Part shown: piece by piece, positions 1 to 17,573 of the stretch
Layout: every line of letters begins with the position of its first letter
Numbering within the stretch: position 1 is the first letter of the stretch
The notes under the pieces: model-generated
Seen by the model: only the letters and a program-made list of their open reading frames with translations
What the model was told of the DNA's origin: nothing
Database searches by the model: none
Source: Halichondria panicea
Taxonomy: Eukaryota; Porifera; Demospongiae; Suberitida; Halichondriidae
Direction of reading: 5' to 3'
Length of the DNA: 64,000 nt
Assembly: GCF_963675165.1 (NCBI RefSeq)
Contig: NC_087378.1
Coordinates: 1,237,001 to 1,301,000, forward strand
Program-made: the position numbers and the translations under genes

Positions 1-186
1 TGTGTCCAATTTTACCCCAGCAACAGTTGCTAGTAGATCAATTGTGTTTAAACATGTACCAGTACCCTGAGTTTTTGTGCATACAATTTCAAAAGCATTC
101 TGTAGCTCATATATTATATATGCATGCGTAAATCAAAAACCTTGACTGCCCATTTTTGAACCAAATGCTCCTATTTTCCTCTGCAG

Positions 187-6974
<6,788 letters not shown>

Positions 6975-7464
6975 ATTTGATTATTGAACTTGTCCTGTAT
7001 TAATCATAGAAAAGAAAACTGATTTATTTTGTAGATTAGACCCTTGATCACAATTAACTTTTGACTCTCTCAGCAGATATTTTTGAAGCTTGAAAAGGAA
7101 TTGTAGTGTGTTTTATCGTTGTGTGACATAATAGTTTTTATAATAATATAGCCTTAGGAGGTAGGCCATTGTTTATTACTTGATTTCGCATTGTATAGCA
7201 ACCATCATGTGATTGCCATGTGATTGTTATTATCTGCTTGACTGTTATAAGGTACCTATTTACAGCATATTAGCTGGTGTACCACGGTACCACAGCAGAC
7301 CAGACCATGTGTGGTTTTTTATAAGGGAAACCCCCGTGTATAGGAAGTCAAAGGGGTGTGTCTAAACTAATCAAACTGGGAGCCAATATAAAGTATTTAA
7401 TAGTAGAGAGAAACACATAACAATCAGTGAAACTAAGCTGTAATATAATTATATATACGTGACA
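6975..7464. other. Intergenic, ferlin to ankyrin/SOCS gene
   Basis: AT-rich 490 bp. No clear AATAAA follows the ferlin stop. ATATAAAGTA at about 7387 is a possible TATA element about 75 bp before the next start codon. Nothing else is recognised. Confidence 0.4.
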
Positions 7465-10456
7465 ATGGGAGCAGAAGAGTCGAGGTACGAGTACAATCAA
7501 GACTATGAAGATGATGAAATCTTTGGGCCAGGCTACCTCCAGTCACCCCCCAAGGCCAAACCAGGAGTTGTCCAGACTACTACCAGCACACTAGTGGACA
7601 TTCACAATGATATAACTATAGGGTCGGAGATCTCAGCTATCAGGAAACTGACGGTGAGTGTTTTACACAAAACATTGGGTTCGTATTTTCTGATTTATGT
7701 TAATATTATTTAAATTATGGTGTGTATTTAGCTAGCTGGTGTATATACGTAGCAATTGCGATTAGTAGCCGTGTTTTAGTCTCCCACTAGACAGATAGCT
7801 ACTTGTATGACAATGAGTGCTGCTTCTGGCAGTGTACAGCTTTTCTGACTCTTGTAGCTAACCAGTACCTAGCACTTAGCAAGGCTATTATAGTTAAATA
7901 GAAAGTTTGCGCAAACAGATACGAAATATTCTGAAGAGACTGCAACAGCCTTCACTGTAAGTAAACTCCAACAGCCAACCTTCTAATTGACACAAGAGGA
8001 AATACCAAATTATGTCTTAATTTGCATGTAATTGGTGTTACATGTGAAACCATCTAATGCAGGGAGGGACACACACCCGTCTCTTCCCTTCTCCCACATT
8101 AAACAATATCATACGTAACATCACCATCCTTTAGACGTAATGTCTGGTCATGTCATTAACTCTCCCATTAAGGGGCCTTTGACAAAATATGATCTATATA
8201 TAAAGACACCTTTGAAGGCCTGCTAAGTGTTTGCTCAGGCTCTCCCTTGTAAATACTCTGTAAGGAATCTATTTACATAGCTGGCAATAGTGAAAGCTAC
8301 AAGCCAGCCAATGGTAATGGGTTTTTCCCCACGCTCTACATGTATAGGAATGTTGAATGGAAGTTTGTGTTGCGTTTTGTGGCAGCTTGATAATGAGAGG
8401 TTTCACAAACACACAATGATACAGAGCTACATAGAATGGACTCAATACAGTTGCATGCATAAACTGTTGTTTTTTCAGACAACAATGGCACTTGTTTATG
8501 TACATGAGGTGAAGGTTCAAATGGTATACTTTTATCTTGGTTGGGAATAATACGAGATAGTAAACTAGATAGCCACATTAATTGTATATTGTTTACATTT
8601 ATCATGTTAGCTTTTCACTATTATAATTATAGCTGTTTCATAATCTATTTTTCACATGCATACAGCCACAGGAATCTACAGACAGTGACGCGGAGCAAAA
8701 ATGCGATCAAATCTCACTGGATGAATTCACAAGTGCCGTCTCAATTGCTCGAAATGACAAACACCTCAAAGATATACTCTGGCAGAAATACAGCATCCCT
8801 GCTCAATTCATTCTCATGGCTGCCCACGCTGCCCTCAAACACAACAAGCTCGATGTGCTCGGTCGAGTACTGCGATTGAACTCTATACTCCCTTCCGACT
8901 CCGCCTTGAGGCTCGACGATGAGACACTGTTGATGTATCTCCACAAGGCCGTGTCAAAAAATCAGATGGACGCTTTTCGACTTCTACTCCAGAATATAAA
9001 GGACCCCACTCAATTTCAAGCTATGACCGAGCTACAAGCCATTGCAATTTTGGCAGCACAGTTTGGGAACATGGCCGTGGTGCATCTGCTATGCGTCAAT
9101 TGCCCATTCTGCTTGAAACAAACAAAGCAAGGCACAAGTGTCTTCACTGAAATAGCCAAAGCCAAGCCACAAGATCCTGCAGTTTCGATCGCTTCCGTTT
9201 ATAGCGATATCCTCGAAATCAACTCAGCGTATGTGAACACACAAGAGCCCGATGGCAACACTGCTCTGCACATTGTCACAGAAAGGGGAGACTACGACGC
9301 TGTCAGGATTTTGCTGATGTATGGAGCATGTGCAAGCCTACCTAATGCACAAGGCAAGACACCACTTGATATTGCCAAAGAGAAAGAAGCAGACCCCGAG
9401 ATTATTGACCGTCTTAAAGAACTCTCTGATAAGCAAAAACCTGCTCAGTTTTCTCTCTATCAAGCAGCCATTGAGAGCGATTTTGAGAATGTGCGAAAAC
9501 TTCACTACCTTGGTCTGCCTATTGACTCCAAGTGGCTGGATGGGACAACTGCTCTAGCTGCAGTTGCTAAGAAAGGAAACCAAAAAATGGTTGATTTTCT
9601 CCTATCTTTAGGTGCTTCTCCTATCCCTCTAGGCTGCTACTGGCCTGACCTGCCAGCCATGATAGCAATGCTCGAAGATCACATTGAAGTAGCCCTCATT
9701 TTAATGAAGAGTACAGAAGACTACCTCCACCAAGCTTCCTACCAAGAGAAGAAGCACATTAAGATGCAGCTGGTGTCTCTGCTTCATCACTGTTGCCGTG
9801 TCGGTGCTACTCAAGTTGCAAGAATGGTGCTCAGCTCAAGAGCTCGAATCAACCCCAACACAGAGTTCAGGAAACATCTTGCCCCCATTCACATTGCGGC
9901 AAAGTATGGACAACTTACGATGATCAGATTGCTTAAATTTTACAAAGCAGATGTCAACCTACCTACAGAGATCTACTGCAACACTGCACTACACTATGCT
10001 TGCTTTTATGGTCATCTAGATGTGGCTGGATTCCTTTTGTGTCAAACGAATGTTTCAATAAACTGCACCAATATTCAACACGAGACCCCTCTCTACTGTG
10101 TCCTTCGAAGACAACTCACTCTAAATGAGAAAAATTCATACATCCGAGAAGACAGCGTTATCTTTTTAATCCATGCTGGAGCACTCTTACTCAAGCCAGG
10201 TCGTCATAAATGTGAACTGAGACAGCTAAGCCTTCAAGTGGCAGAACAGAGATGGAATTTTGTACCTGAGCAGACCATAAAACTTATACTTGTACTGAGA
10301 GATGACAACCTCATGGAGATGTCTCTAGCATCTGAGGCAAGACTCGTGATTCGGGGAGGTATGAAAGTGCAAGTGAACGAAGAAACGGTGACACAGTTGG
10401 GACTGCCTTTTCGATTGCAAGAATACATCTTACTCAAGGACTGGTTTTCCACTTAG
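7465..10456 (+). CDS. Ankyrin-repeat protein with SOCS-box-like C-terminus (ASB-like), 659 aa
   Basis: Two exons, 7465-7653 and 8666-10456, joined in phase 0. The N-terminal ~65 residues are acidic and tyrosine-rich (YEYNQDYEDDE). The long second exon encodes ankyrin repeats; the clearest are DGNTALHIVTERGDYDAVRI, LAPIHIAAKYGQLTMIRLL and NTALHYACFYGHLDVAGFLL, with degenerate repeats between. The last ~40 residues (EARLVIRGGM, then LGLPFRLQEYILL) fit the SOCS-box pattern of a leucine-rich BC-box followed by LPLPxRLxxYLL. Known ASB proteins are substrate receptors of Elongin B/C-Cullin5 ubiquitin ligases, so a degradation-adaptor role is inferred. ATG 7465 is chosen because the in-frame codon two before it is GTG. 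A GT microsatellite follows the stop. Confidence 0.82.
7654..8665 (+). other. Single 1-kb intron of the ASB-like gene
   Basis: Donor GTGAGT after 7653 and acceptor TACAG before 8666. No other gene, repeat array or transposon terminus was recognised inside. Confidence 0.6.
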
Positions 10457-10480
10457 AACCTTGCTATATTTCTTTATGTG

Positions 10481-10483
<3 letters not shown>

Positions 10484-10525
<42 letters not shown>
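10484..10525. repeat. (GT)n microsatellite
   Basis: About 20 uninterrupted GT units, 30 bp after the stop codon of the ankyrin/SOCS gene, probably in its 3' UTR. Confidence 0.95.
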
Positions 10526-10527
<2 letters not shown>

Positions 10528-10676
10528 CCATTCTACTTTTTGTCTAATACAATGTGATTGTGATCATGCATCCTGTGAAGAAATTGCCATATTCCCTCGT
10601 TTCTAACCGCGGCTATAATAACGAATCATAGTGCGGCCTCATTTAGAATTATCAGATACACTCCAGAAGAAGAAGC

Positions 10677-11343
10677 ATGTTTCTGTCTAGGGCCACCCTT
10701 CCCTTGAGCAGGCTCAGTCAGCCTATCAGAACAACTTCTGCTGGACTGCTCCCACTCAATCATATGGTGAGCAATATATTGATAAAATTACCCTCTCCAC
10801 ATATACATTGGCACATAATTATATAAATTTAATATCATGAGACTTTTTGAATACATAATAATTATAATGTCATACTTATCTCTACAGATTATCAGAACGA
10901 TGCTGCTAAGACCTAACAAAATGAAGTATCGCAAGTCACAAAAAAACATTCGAGCAGTGCTACCGGTGACCCCTGAAGGAGGCGTGGTAGCTCCAACTCT
11001 TAAGTTCGGAAATTATGGACTCTATGCCACAAAATCCCTGCGTCTCGGTGCCTATCATATCGAAGCAGCTAGGATGGCGATTCTGAAGACCATTGGACGA
11101 AAAGGACTGAAAATTTGGATCAGAATATTCCCACATATACCAGTGACCAAGAAACCACTTGAAGTTCGTATGGGGAAAGGGAAGGGTTCGGTGGATCGTT
11201 TTGTGGCAAATGTGAAAGCTGGAACCATGCTGTTCGAGTACAACTGTCCCACTGAGATTGGAGCAAAGACGGCCTTTAGACAAGTCAAGTATAAACTACC
11301 AGTCAATGTAAAGTTTTTGCAAACTCAAAAAACTGCTCAATAA
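10677..11343 (+). CDS. MRPL16: Mitochondrial large-subunit ribosomal protein uL16m, 181 aa
   Basis: Two exons, 10677-10766 (arginine/serine-rich presequence, consistent with mitochondrial import) and 10888-11343. The mature part has the L16/L10e signature: KFGNYGLYA, LEAARM-like HIEAARMAI, IRIFPHIPVTKKPLEVRMG, GKGKGSVDRFVANVKAG. L16 sits near the peptidyl-transferase centre and the tRNA corridor. The length is right for an animal MRPL16 with a short presequence. The poly(A) signal AATAAA (11339-11344) overlaps the stop codon, so the 3' UTR is very short. It converges on the NUDT7-like gene about 100 bp away. Confidence 0.95.
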
Positions 11344-11446
11344 AATTAACATCATTAATTTTATTTATTGTCGCACTGTATAATCAAAAAATGCATTAAT
11401 TTTGCAGACAATTACTAGTACATGTACACAGATGTATAATGAAAAA

Positions 11447-12412
11447 TCATAACTTGGAAATATTCCTATTTGCCCACTTGTCTATACACATATTGGAGTT
11501 CACTTCATTGGGAGAGTTTTTCTCTCTGTGTTCTGATGTCAATGCAATCTCGTGTAAAGTCACTTTCAATCTTTTGTCTTCAGTCCAAATCGATGATATA
11601 GCAATATTCTCACTGTAAGGGTAAGCTGGAGCTCGGTTGAGAGCGATTGAAGACAATGTTACACAGATACTAGCTGTAAGGCCCCAAACAAAGTGATGTT
11701 GTCCAGTTTCAATACTGTCAAAATGAAATCCTGCTTTTTTATCACTAAAAAATTGATCGAACAAATGGTAGCGAAATTTAACATATTCCATTCCTTGATC
11801 ATTCTCTAGGAAATTTCTTATTGGCATCCAATAAACACAGTCGACTTCATTTTCACAAGGAGTTAGTCTCAAGGCTTTAGGGTCTACATTAAGTATGCAC
11901 ACCACAGGTGACACCACCATCAATATATCACGTCCAGCAATAAACGGAGGGGCTACAGTTACGATGGTGACAAGGTTTGGGTCTAATCCAGTCTCCTCTT
12001 GAGCCTCTCTGAGGGCTGTTTCCACTGGGCTGGTCTCACTGGGCTCTCTTGCTCCTCCTGGTAAGCAATCATCACCTGCAGGAAGACAACATATAAAATT
12101 TGTAAATTCAACGTTAATATGACATAATAAAATGTTAATGTCGTACAGACCTTTGTGTGTTCTGATTGTATTTGATCGTTTCGTCATCATAATATGTAGT
12201 GATCCATTTATGCAGGCAAGGAGGAACATCACAGCAGCCTGCTTGTATTTTAGGTCACCATGATCCAGCTTCTGGGGAAAGTCTCTAGTTACACTAGAAT
12301 CTGAAATGAACCAGCCAAATTCCTGCTCTTGTTTAAAGTTATCACAGACACTGGAGAAGGCACTACTGGTGGCAGCAGTGCTGCCAGCAGTAGTGTCTGC
12401 AGACTCTGACAT
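11447..12412 (-). CDS. NUDT7: NUDT7-like peroxisomal CoA diphosphatase, 296 aa
   Basis: Nudix hydrolase that would cleave CoA and CoA esters to phosphopantetheine and 3',5'-ADP. Two minus-strand exons: 12412 to 12151 and 12075 to 11447. The Nudix box is LPGGAREPSETSP followed by ALREAQEETGLD, preceded by the MMTKRSNTIRTHKG segment that corresponds to the CoA-family (UPF0035) region; GLTASICVTLSSIAL matches the C-terminal helix of NUDT7. The protein ends ISKL, a textbook PTS1 peroxisome signal, as in mammalian NUDT7; this separates it from mitochondrial NUDT8. An upstream in-frame ATG at 12484 would add 24 residues, but the downstream start gives the more usual length. The gene is divergent from the TMEM128-like gene, about 350 bp between starts. 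Confidence 0.88.
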   Translation of the reverse strand: MSESADTTAGSTAATSSAFSSVCDNFKQEQEFGWFISDSSVTRDFPQKLDHGDLKYKQAAVMFLLACINGSLHIMMTKRSNTIRTHKGLYDINILLCHINVEFTNFICCLPAGDDCLPGGAREPSETSPVETALREAQEETGLDPNLVTIVTVAPPFIAGRDILMVVSPVVCILNVDPKALRLTPCENEVDCVYWMPIRNFLENDQGMEYVKFRYHLFDQFFSDKKAGFHFDSIETGQHHFVWGLTASICVTLSSIALNRAPAYPYSENIAISSIWTEDKRLKVTLHEIALTSEHREKNSPNEVNSNMCIDKWANRNISKL

Positions 12413-12759
12413 CCTCGAGATCTCCAAGTAGATGGGCGTGCCCGTCCCTAGTTGCGTTCGCGTCCAGGGTGGGGCCAAGCCCAACTAGCCCGTCCCTAAA
12501 AAATAGAGGTGGGCCACGCCCATCTAATAGTTGGGCGGAGTTCAGCAAAGCGTTCACTGTGTGGCTCCGCCCAACTAGTAAACAAACTGGGCAGAATGTG
12601 GGCGTGGTTCAACGCTCAAAAAAGCATTGAAAGCCTTGACGACCAGTTCAGATCCACCGAAGAACGGTGATGTGTGTTTACAATCTTCTTCTGGAATAAG
12701 AGTGTGGTAGAGGAAGAGATCGAGAAAATAGAAGCAATCAACAATCAGAAATCAGAAAG
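12413..12759. promoter_or_regulatory. Shared upstream region, NUDT7-like (-) and TMEM128-like (+)
   Basis: 347 bp between divergent start codons, containing several GGGCGTGG/CCCGCCC-type boxes (for example GGGCGTGGTTCAACGC and CACGCCC) and no TATA box, as in GC-box bidirectional promoters. The function is inferred from position. Confidence 0.45.
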
Positions 12760-14049
12760 ATGGAGCTAAATAGAAGCAATCAGCAATCAGAAATCAGAAG
12801 GATGGAGCTAAGATCCAGGACAGTTGAAAGTAGTGTTGAAAGTGAGTTCTTCATAATAAGCAGCTTCCTTCCAGTGGGAGCTGGGGTCAAGCTAGCTCTG
12901 AAAAGGTTTTGCAGCAGATGACTTACTAAGTCTAGACAGTGGACAGTACCCATGTTTCATTCTCTTATTCACCCTATGCAGGGATTGTACAGACTAGCTC
13001 CGAGAGGATAGCTCGAGCATCGGCACCTAAACCAGCTACTGGGAGGTTCAGGGTTCAGTGGGACCTCGTGTTCTGGATGCTGGCCTCCTTTGCCACCCTC
13101 TACTTTAGTGACTTTGCATCTCATCTATTGTTCAATGAGGAAATAAAGAGGTAGAGATCTATACGTACAATTACGTTACAAGCTTTTTGTTTTATGAGTT
13201 TTTGTGTCCTAGGATAGATATCACTGTTACTCCTCCCTACTACAGGCCATTCCTTTACGCCAGCCTGCTATTCCTTGGGGTGGCAGTGGGGTATATGATG
13301 TATGCATTCAGACGGTACCCTGGCCTCACCCACAAAAACTGGAGCACTAAAGCCCCTGTCCCCGTTGCTGTTGCTACAGCTACTGTAATCAGTGGAGGAG
13401 TATGGTAAGTATGTAGCACTGTTATCCTCTGTTCTAGTAATAATTATCTAGACTACTAAAAACCGATCTTTGATCTACATTCCATAAGATGTATACAGTA
13501 GACTCTTCAGTCACCCTTGGGACAGTGTAGTTTGGCCACAAATTTCAGAAAATAGCCGCGGCTAAATAGCGATCTTGCCTCGAATCTAATGACTAATTTT
13601 ACAGTTCTGTCTCGAATTATTAATAAATGACGCTCTACAGTGTATGTAGTCCAATTTTCATCTGCCAAACCACTTCCAAAACGTTATATCCGGCCGTAAA
13701 AAAGAACTATAAACCCAGCCAGTATACTGTGAGCTAGGTGGCCGCATTTCAGGACCAGTAAATAATCACGCTAGCAATCTGTGCCAAACGATCTGTGCCA
13801 ATTTAAAGGAAACGGCCGGTGACCGTAATTCAGAGAGCTGGATTAGCAAGAGTCTACTACTGTTATCAGTAGGTCTAGCACTGAATAACTGTCTCGTGTG
13901 CTATTGCTATGATCCACTTTTAATAATGCCCTGTTTCCCCATGCAGTATGACTGTAGCAGTGTGGCCAGTATGGGAGTTCCTGACATTAGTGATCCTACC
14001 AGTCTTGTTTATGGGATTCATATCCATCATCTCACTATTCAACCTGTGA
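12760..14049 (+). CDS. TMEM128: TMEM128-like four-helix membrane protein, 181 aa
   Basis: Four exons, 12760-12841, 12982-13150, 13213-13404, 13947-14049, with compatible phases and total length divisible by three. A hydrophilic N-terminus is followed by four predicted membrane helices: WDLVFWMLASFATLYFSDF, PFLYASLLFLGVAVGYMMYA, PVAVATATVISGGVW, and LTLVILPVLFMGFISIISLF. The order, spacing and final hydrophobic LFNL match vertebrate TMEM128, an ER membrane protein of poorly known function. Exon 1 is less certain: ATG 12760 is used because it gives the right phase. A repeated CAATCAGAAATCAGAA block lies at the start codon. Confidence 0.8.
13493..13861. mobile_element. Possible pogo/Tigger-like MITE in TMEM128 intron 3
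   Basis: TACAGTAGACTCTT at the left and AAGAGTCTACTACTG at the right are inverted and bounded by TA, as in Tc1/mariner-pogo elements. The interior has further self-complementary GGCCGC/GCGGCT stretches and no transposase. Confidence 0.45.
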
Positions 14050-14367
14050 TAACGACTACCATGGACCTATATCAGACAGAAACTGTCATTCAACAATTAA
14101 TCACCATTTCTAGTCATGTTCATTTCTAGTCATGTTCATTCATTAATGGTGATTAAAAACAAATCAGTTACACAAAAAAGGGAGGGGTCCAGGTTAATAA
14201 TACATGTACAAGCAAGAGTGCATGAACTCTGGTACAAGCTGTCATTCAACAACACCATTTCTAGTCATGTTCATTCAATAATAGTGATATAAAAGCAAAT
14301 CATGTTACACATTAAAAAGGAAGGGTTAACATTAATACGATTGCACGAGGTTTTATGAATCAATGAG

Positions 14368-15146
14368 TCAAACAGTAGTAGATCTAGAGTGTCCGAAAGA
14401 GTGACTATCAGAATCAAGAAAGGTCAGCAGCAAATTGTGAAGGTACTCGTAGTGTTCCTACAGAGAAAAAAATAAACCTAATTTATTAACCCCTCACGTA
14501 GCAAGCATTGTAATTGATGTAATTGCCTTATGAAACATGTACTCAGAAGAAACTATAATACTGTGAACTCACCACACTGGGCATGGCACCAGGTTCTGTA
14601 CTCTGAGAGCTTTGACCACTTGGAACACATCCACCATGCCCTCAGCCTTACAGCTCTCCGTGAGAATGGCTGCCGCAGAGAACACACAAGACCTGCCCAC
14701 TGTATCACTGCAATTAAGGGGGGGGGAGGGAGAGTGAGGGAACTGGTAGATAGGGTAGGAAGGTGTTCAGGTATGCATGTGTGAAAGGAGGGGGCAGATT
14801 GGGATACTGTATAGCGGGTAATTTTCGTGGGGTAAAATATTTGTTATTTTTGTGGGCAAGCTGACACTCCACGAAATTTTAACGTAGGCGTGGCTTAACT
14901 TAGGAATGCAGTACAGCCACTAGACTAAACGAAATTTTTACTCACGAAAACCACCGTTTTTCGAGTTGAACGAATTTTTTACCTCACGAAAATTACCCGC
15001 TATACGGTAATTATCTTGACACAAAGTAACAATTGGGTTTAAATTACAAAAGTTTGAGATAATTAATTTTGCAATAATTATAATTGTACATTACCTGCAG
15101 TGCACAACAATGGGTCCGGCTCCATTCTTCTTCTGTAGAGAGAGCA
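14368..15146 (-). pseudogene. 3' fragment of a protein tyrosine phosphatase (3 exons)
   Basis: Minus-strand exons 15146-15095, 14707-14578 and 14457-14368 splice in phase into a PTP C-terminal half: LQKKNGAGPIVVHC, then SDTVGRSC, KAEGMVDVFQVVKALRVQ, EHYEYLHNLLLTFLDS. The joined signature HC-S-D-T-V-G-R-S keeps the HCx5R catalytic Cys and Arg but has D-T instead of the usual A-G, which is common in atypical or D2-type domains. Upstream exons (WPD loop, substrate loop, any receptor part) are missing: about 25 bp beyond the first visible exon the sequence switches to duplicated cassette A at 15170. So this is either a truncated pseudogene or a gene interrupted by the rearrangement. Convergent with the TMEM128-like gene. 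Confidence 0.75.
14805..15010. mobile_element. MITE, GTATAGCGGGTAATTTTCG family
   Basis: Terminal inverted repeats CTGTATAGCGGGTAATTTTC... and ...GAAAATTACCCGCTATACGG, with internal TGGGGTAAAA / TTTTTTACC complementarity; about 205 bp and non-coding. It sits in the intron of the PTP fragment. Related copies are at about 30463, 46766 and 47116. Confidence 0.8.
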
Positions 15147-15490
15147 CTGTGATGACACTTCAACTTACCAAACAACTCCATTGTTGATCCGAGCACCATA
15201 TCGAGTGTGAATGGGATCAGATGCTGTGGTGATGTAGTTGATACCTGGAGCTACCCTAATGGATCGATTATCAGATTGAGAGGAGACCTTCTTGTAGTTA
15301 CTACCACATCATTGTGTGTTCAGATGCATTTAGAGACTGGTTCTAGGTTCAGTGAATTCACAGTACAAGCTGAGGGTGTGTACACTTGCAACACTCGAGA
15401 CTCTGATGGCCCACAGCAATTGTTCATTGGCATCTACACAACAGACAATTATCAAAACTCATGTAGGTATACTCTGTCTATTGATTCATT

Positions 15491-16350
15491 ATGCCTCGAG
15501 GCGTAGCCGCACGAGGGATACGGTAAAGCTGACTGTGTGTGTGTCTGTGTGTGTGTCTGTGTGTGTATTCCAGCAGTAACTGCTCAACGGTTGCAATGCG
15601 ACGAAAACTAACAGCTTCTATAGGCTTCTAGCCACGTTCTCTTGGATTTTGATTCGTGGATTAGCAAACTAAAGCTCCTTTCTCGAGTTATGGCTAGTTT
15701 GACTCACATTGAAGGCTGTTGCAGTCTCTTCAGAATCTTTCATAGCATCATCTGTCTGCACAAACTTTCTATTCAACATATGAGTTAGCCTTGCACTAAA
15801 GCGCTAGCTTTTTGTTAGCTACAATACTCAGAAAATATCTGTTAAAACAGCTAGCTAGCAGTAGCCATTATTTTTTGTGAAATTGATCTCTTTGGACACA
15901 CCCTTTAATTATTCCTGTGGATGTAATGCGCATGCGCGCTCATTCCCCATGTGAGAAATAATATCCAAGATCCAGATCTAGATCCTCCTGGCAGAATCAT
16001 CTTTGTCTTGAGGGCCTGGTAAGTCACAAAACACTATCATATAACAATATAGATAACAATAATTATGCATGTACACAGATCTTTTCTTCTTAGATATTAT
16101 ATACACTGAACTGGATCCTGGAAGAATCAATTTTCTTCTTTCTTGAGGTCCTGGTAAGCCACATAATACAATAAATAATAACAACAATAGATGCATATAA
16201 ATAAGTCTTTTCTTCTCAGTGACTTTATATAGATAAGCTACCTTTAATATAAAATTCATTATAGAAACTAATATAACACTATAATACTTTTGAGCGAAAG
16301 CAAAAACATGGCGAGAGGCATTAGCACAGCGCCAGCTTGAACACTAGTTT
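15491..16350. mobile_element. Copy A-specific ~0.86-kb insertion between Ig exons
   Basis: Copy B reads straight from TTGATTCATT into TGTTCATTAACAC, while copy A has ~860 bp between these points. The insert begins ATGCCTCGAGGCGTAGCCGC, contains a GTGT/CTGT simple tract, a duplicated CCTGG(T/C)AGAATCA... CTTGAGG.CCTGGTAAG segment (about 15985 and 16110) and no long ORF. The empty site in B shows it is either a later insertion in A or a precise loss in B. Confidence 0.65.
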
Positions 16351-17056
16351 GTTCATTAACACAGCCGGACCAGTTCTCACGGACAATGTCACAGTGGAGC
16401 TACTCTCCTCCCACGTCCACTACCCGCCCTCATTCTCACTCCATTGCCCCACAACCAGCTACCCTCCAACTACCGTCGTTTGGTCACTGGATAGAGCAGG
16501 CAACAACCTTAATCTTTTAAGCACCAACTCGTTTAGTCAGACAGACAAACTCGCAACCAATTACAACAATAGTTTAACAGTCAATGATTTCACAATTTCA
16601 GGAAGACTAACCTTCACTTGTACTGTCACCAATAGCAGAGGGTCAATGAATGCCAGCAGGACTCTACTTGGTAAGACTAAAATATTTATTTAGTAAAGGG
16701 GTAACATTTATTATTTTGTAGTTCCGTCTGGTATCCCTACTGATCTAAGTGTGGATACCCCTGGAAACAATGAGGTGATAGTGAAATGGATCCTCCTGAG
16801 AATGTACTGGGCTACACGATGGCCTACACCACTGGAAATTCCACTGGCTTCAAGTTTTTTGATGACTATATTGGCGACAATGCTACATTGATGGACGTAA
16901 TAGCTGGTGAGAAGTATTCCATCAGGATGCAGGCTTTTGGTGATTTTGGAATTCCCGGCCGCAACAGTAGACCAATTGCAATCACCCTCCGAGGTATACT
17001 CTTACAACTGTAATATTAGTAAACCTACAGAGGAAATTCAAAGTGTTTATAGAACC

Positions 17057-17573
17057 AAGGGCGTATACAGAGAAGAGGGCATGCAACTCACCCTATTCTC
17101 AGAATCATCCGACTTCGTATTGAGCTATTTTTAGAACTGCCCACAAAAACGGCTACACGTAACCTTTGACCGCACAAGGTAAATCAAGATCTTTTTTTAT
17201 ATTTGCAGGTAGCTAGCTCGATTGCAGCATGGATAGAACTAGTTCTCAGCAGCAGTATGGCTCGCACTAGCAGTGTCTTAACAATACGCCCAGCACTTAA
17301 CTTCCCACTCGAAGGGGTAATTGTCTTGGACCTGGCTGGACTAGGACTGGTCATGACACTTCTCTAAAATAATTAGCTAGCTAGCTAGCTAGCAAGGTAG
17401 CTCTGATGTACACGCCCATAATTATAACTCTGTAAATAACACCCCCCACTTGTTCCCGTCCGTATACTGGATTCTATTTTTAGTACATGTATATCCGGCC
17501 TCTGATACGAAGTCGGATGAGTAGGTACGGCACATATACTGAGTTGCATGCCCTCTTCTCTGTATACACCCTT
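17057..17573. mobile_element. MITE with long terminal inverted repeats, copy A only
   Basis: Left end GGCGTATACAGAGAAGAGGG plus CATGCAACTCA is mirrored by TGAGTTGCATG and CCCTCTTCTCTGTATACACC at the right; inner arms CATCCGACTTCGTAT / ATACGAAGTCGGATG also pair. Copy B lacks it (GTGTTTATATTTTG at 34741). It lies in the intron before FN3 2, which stays spliceable. Confidence 0.8.
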
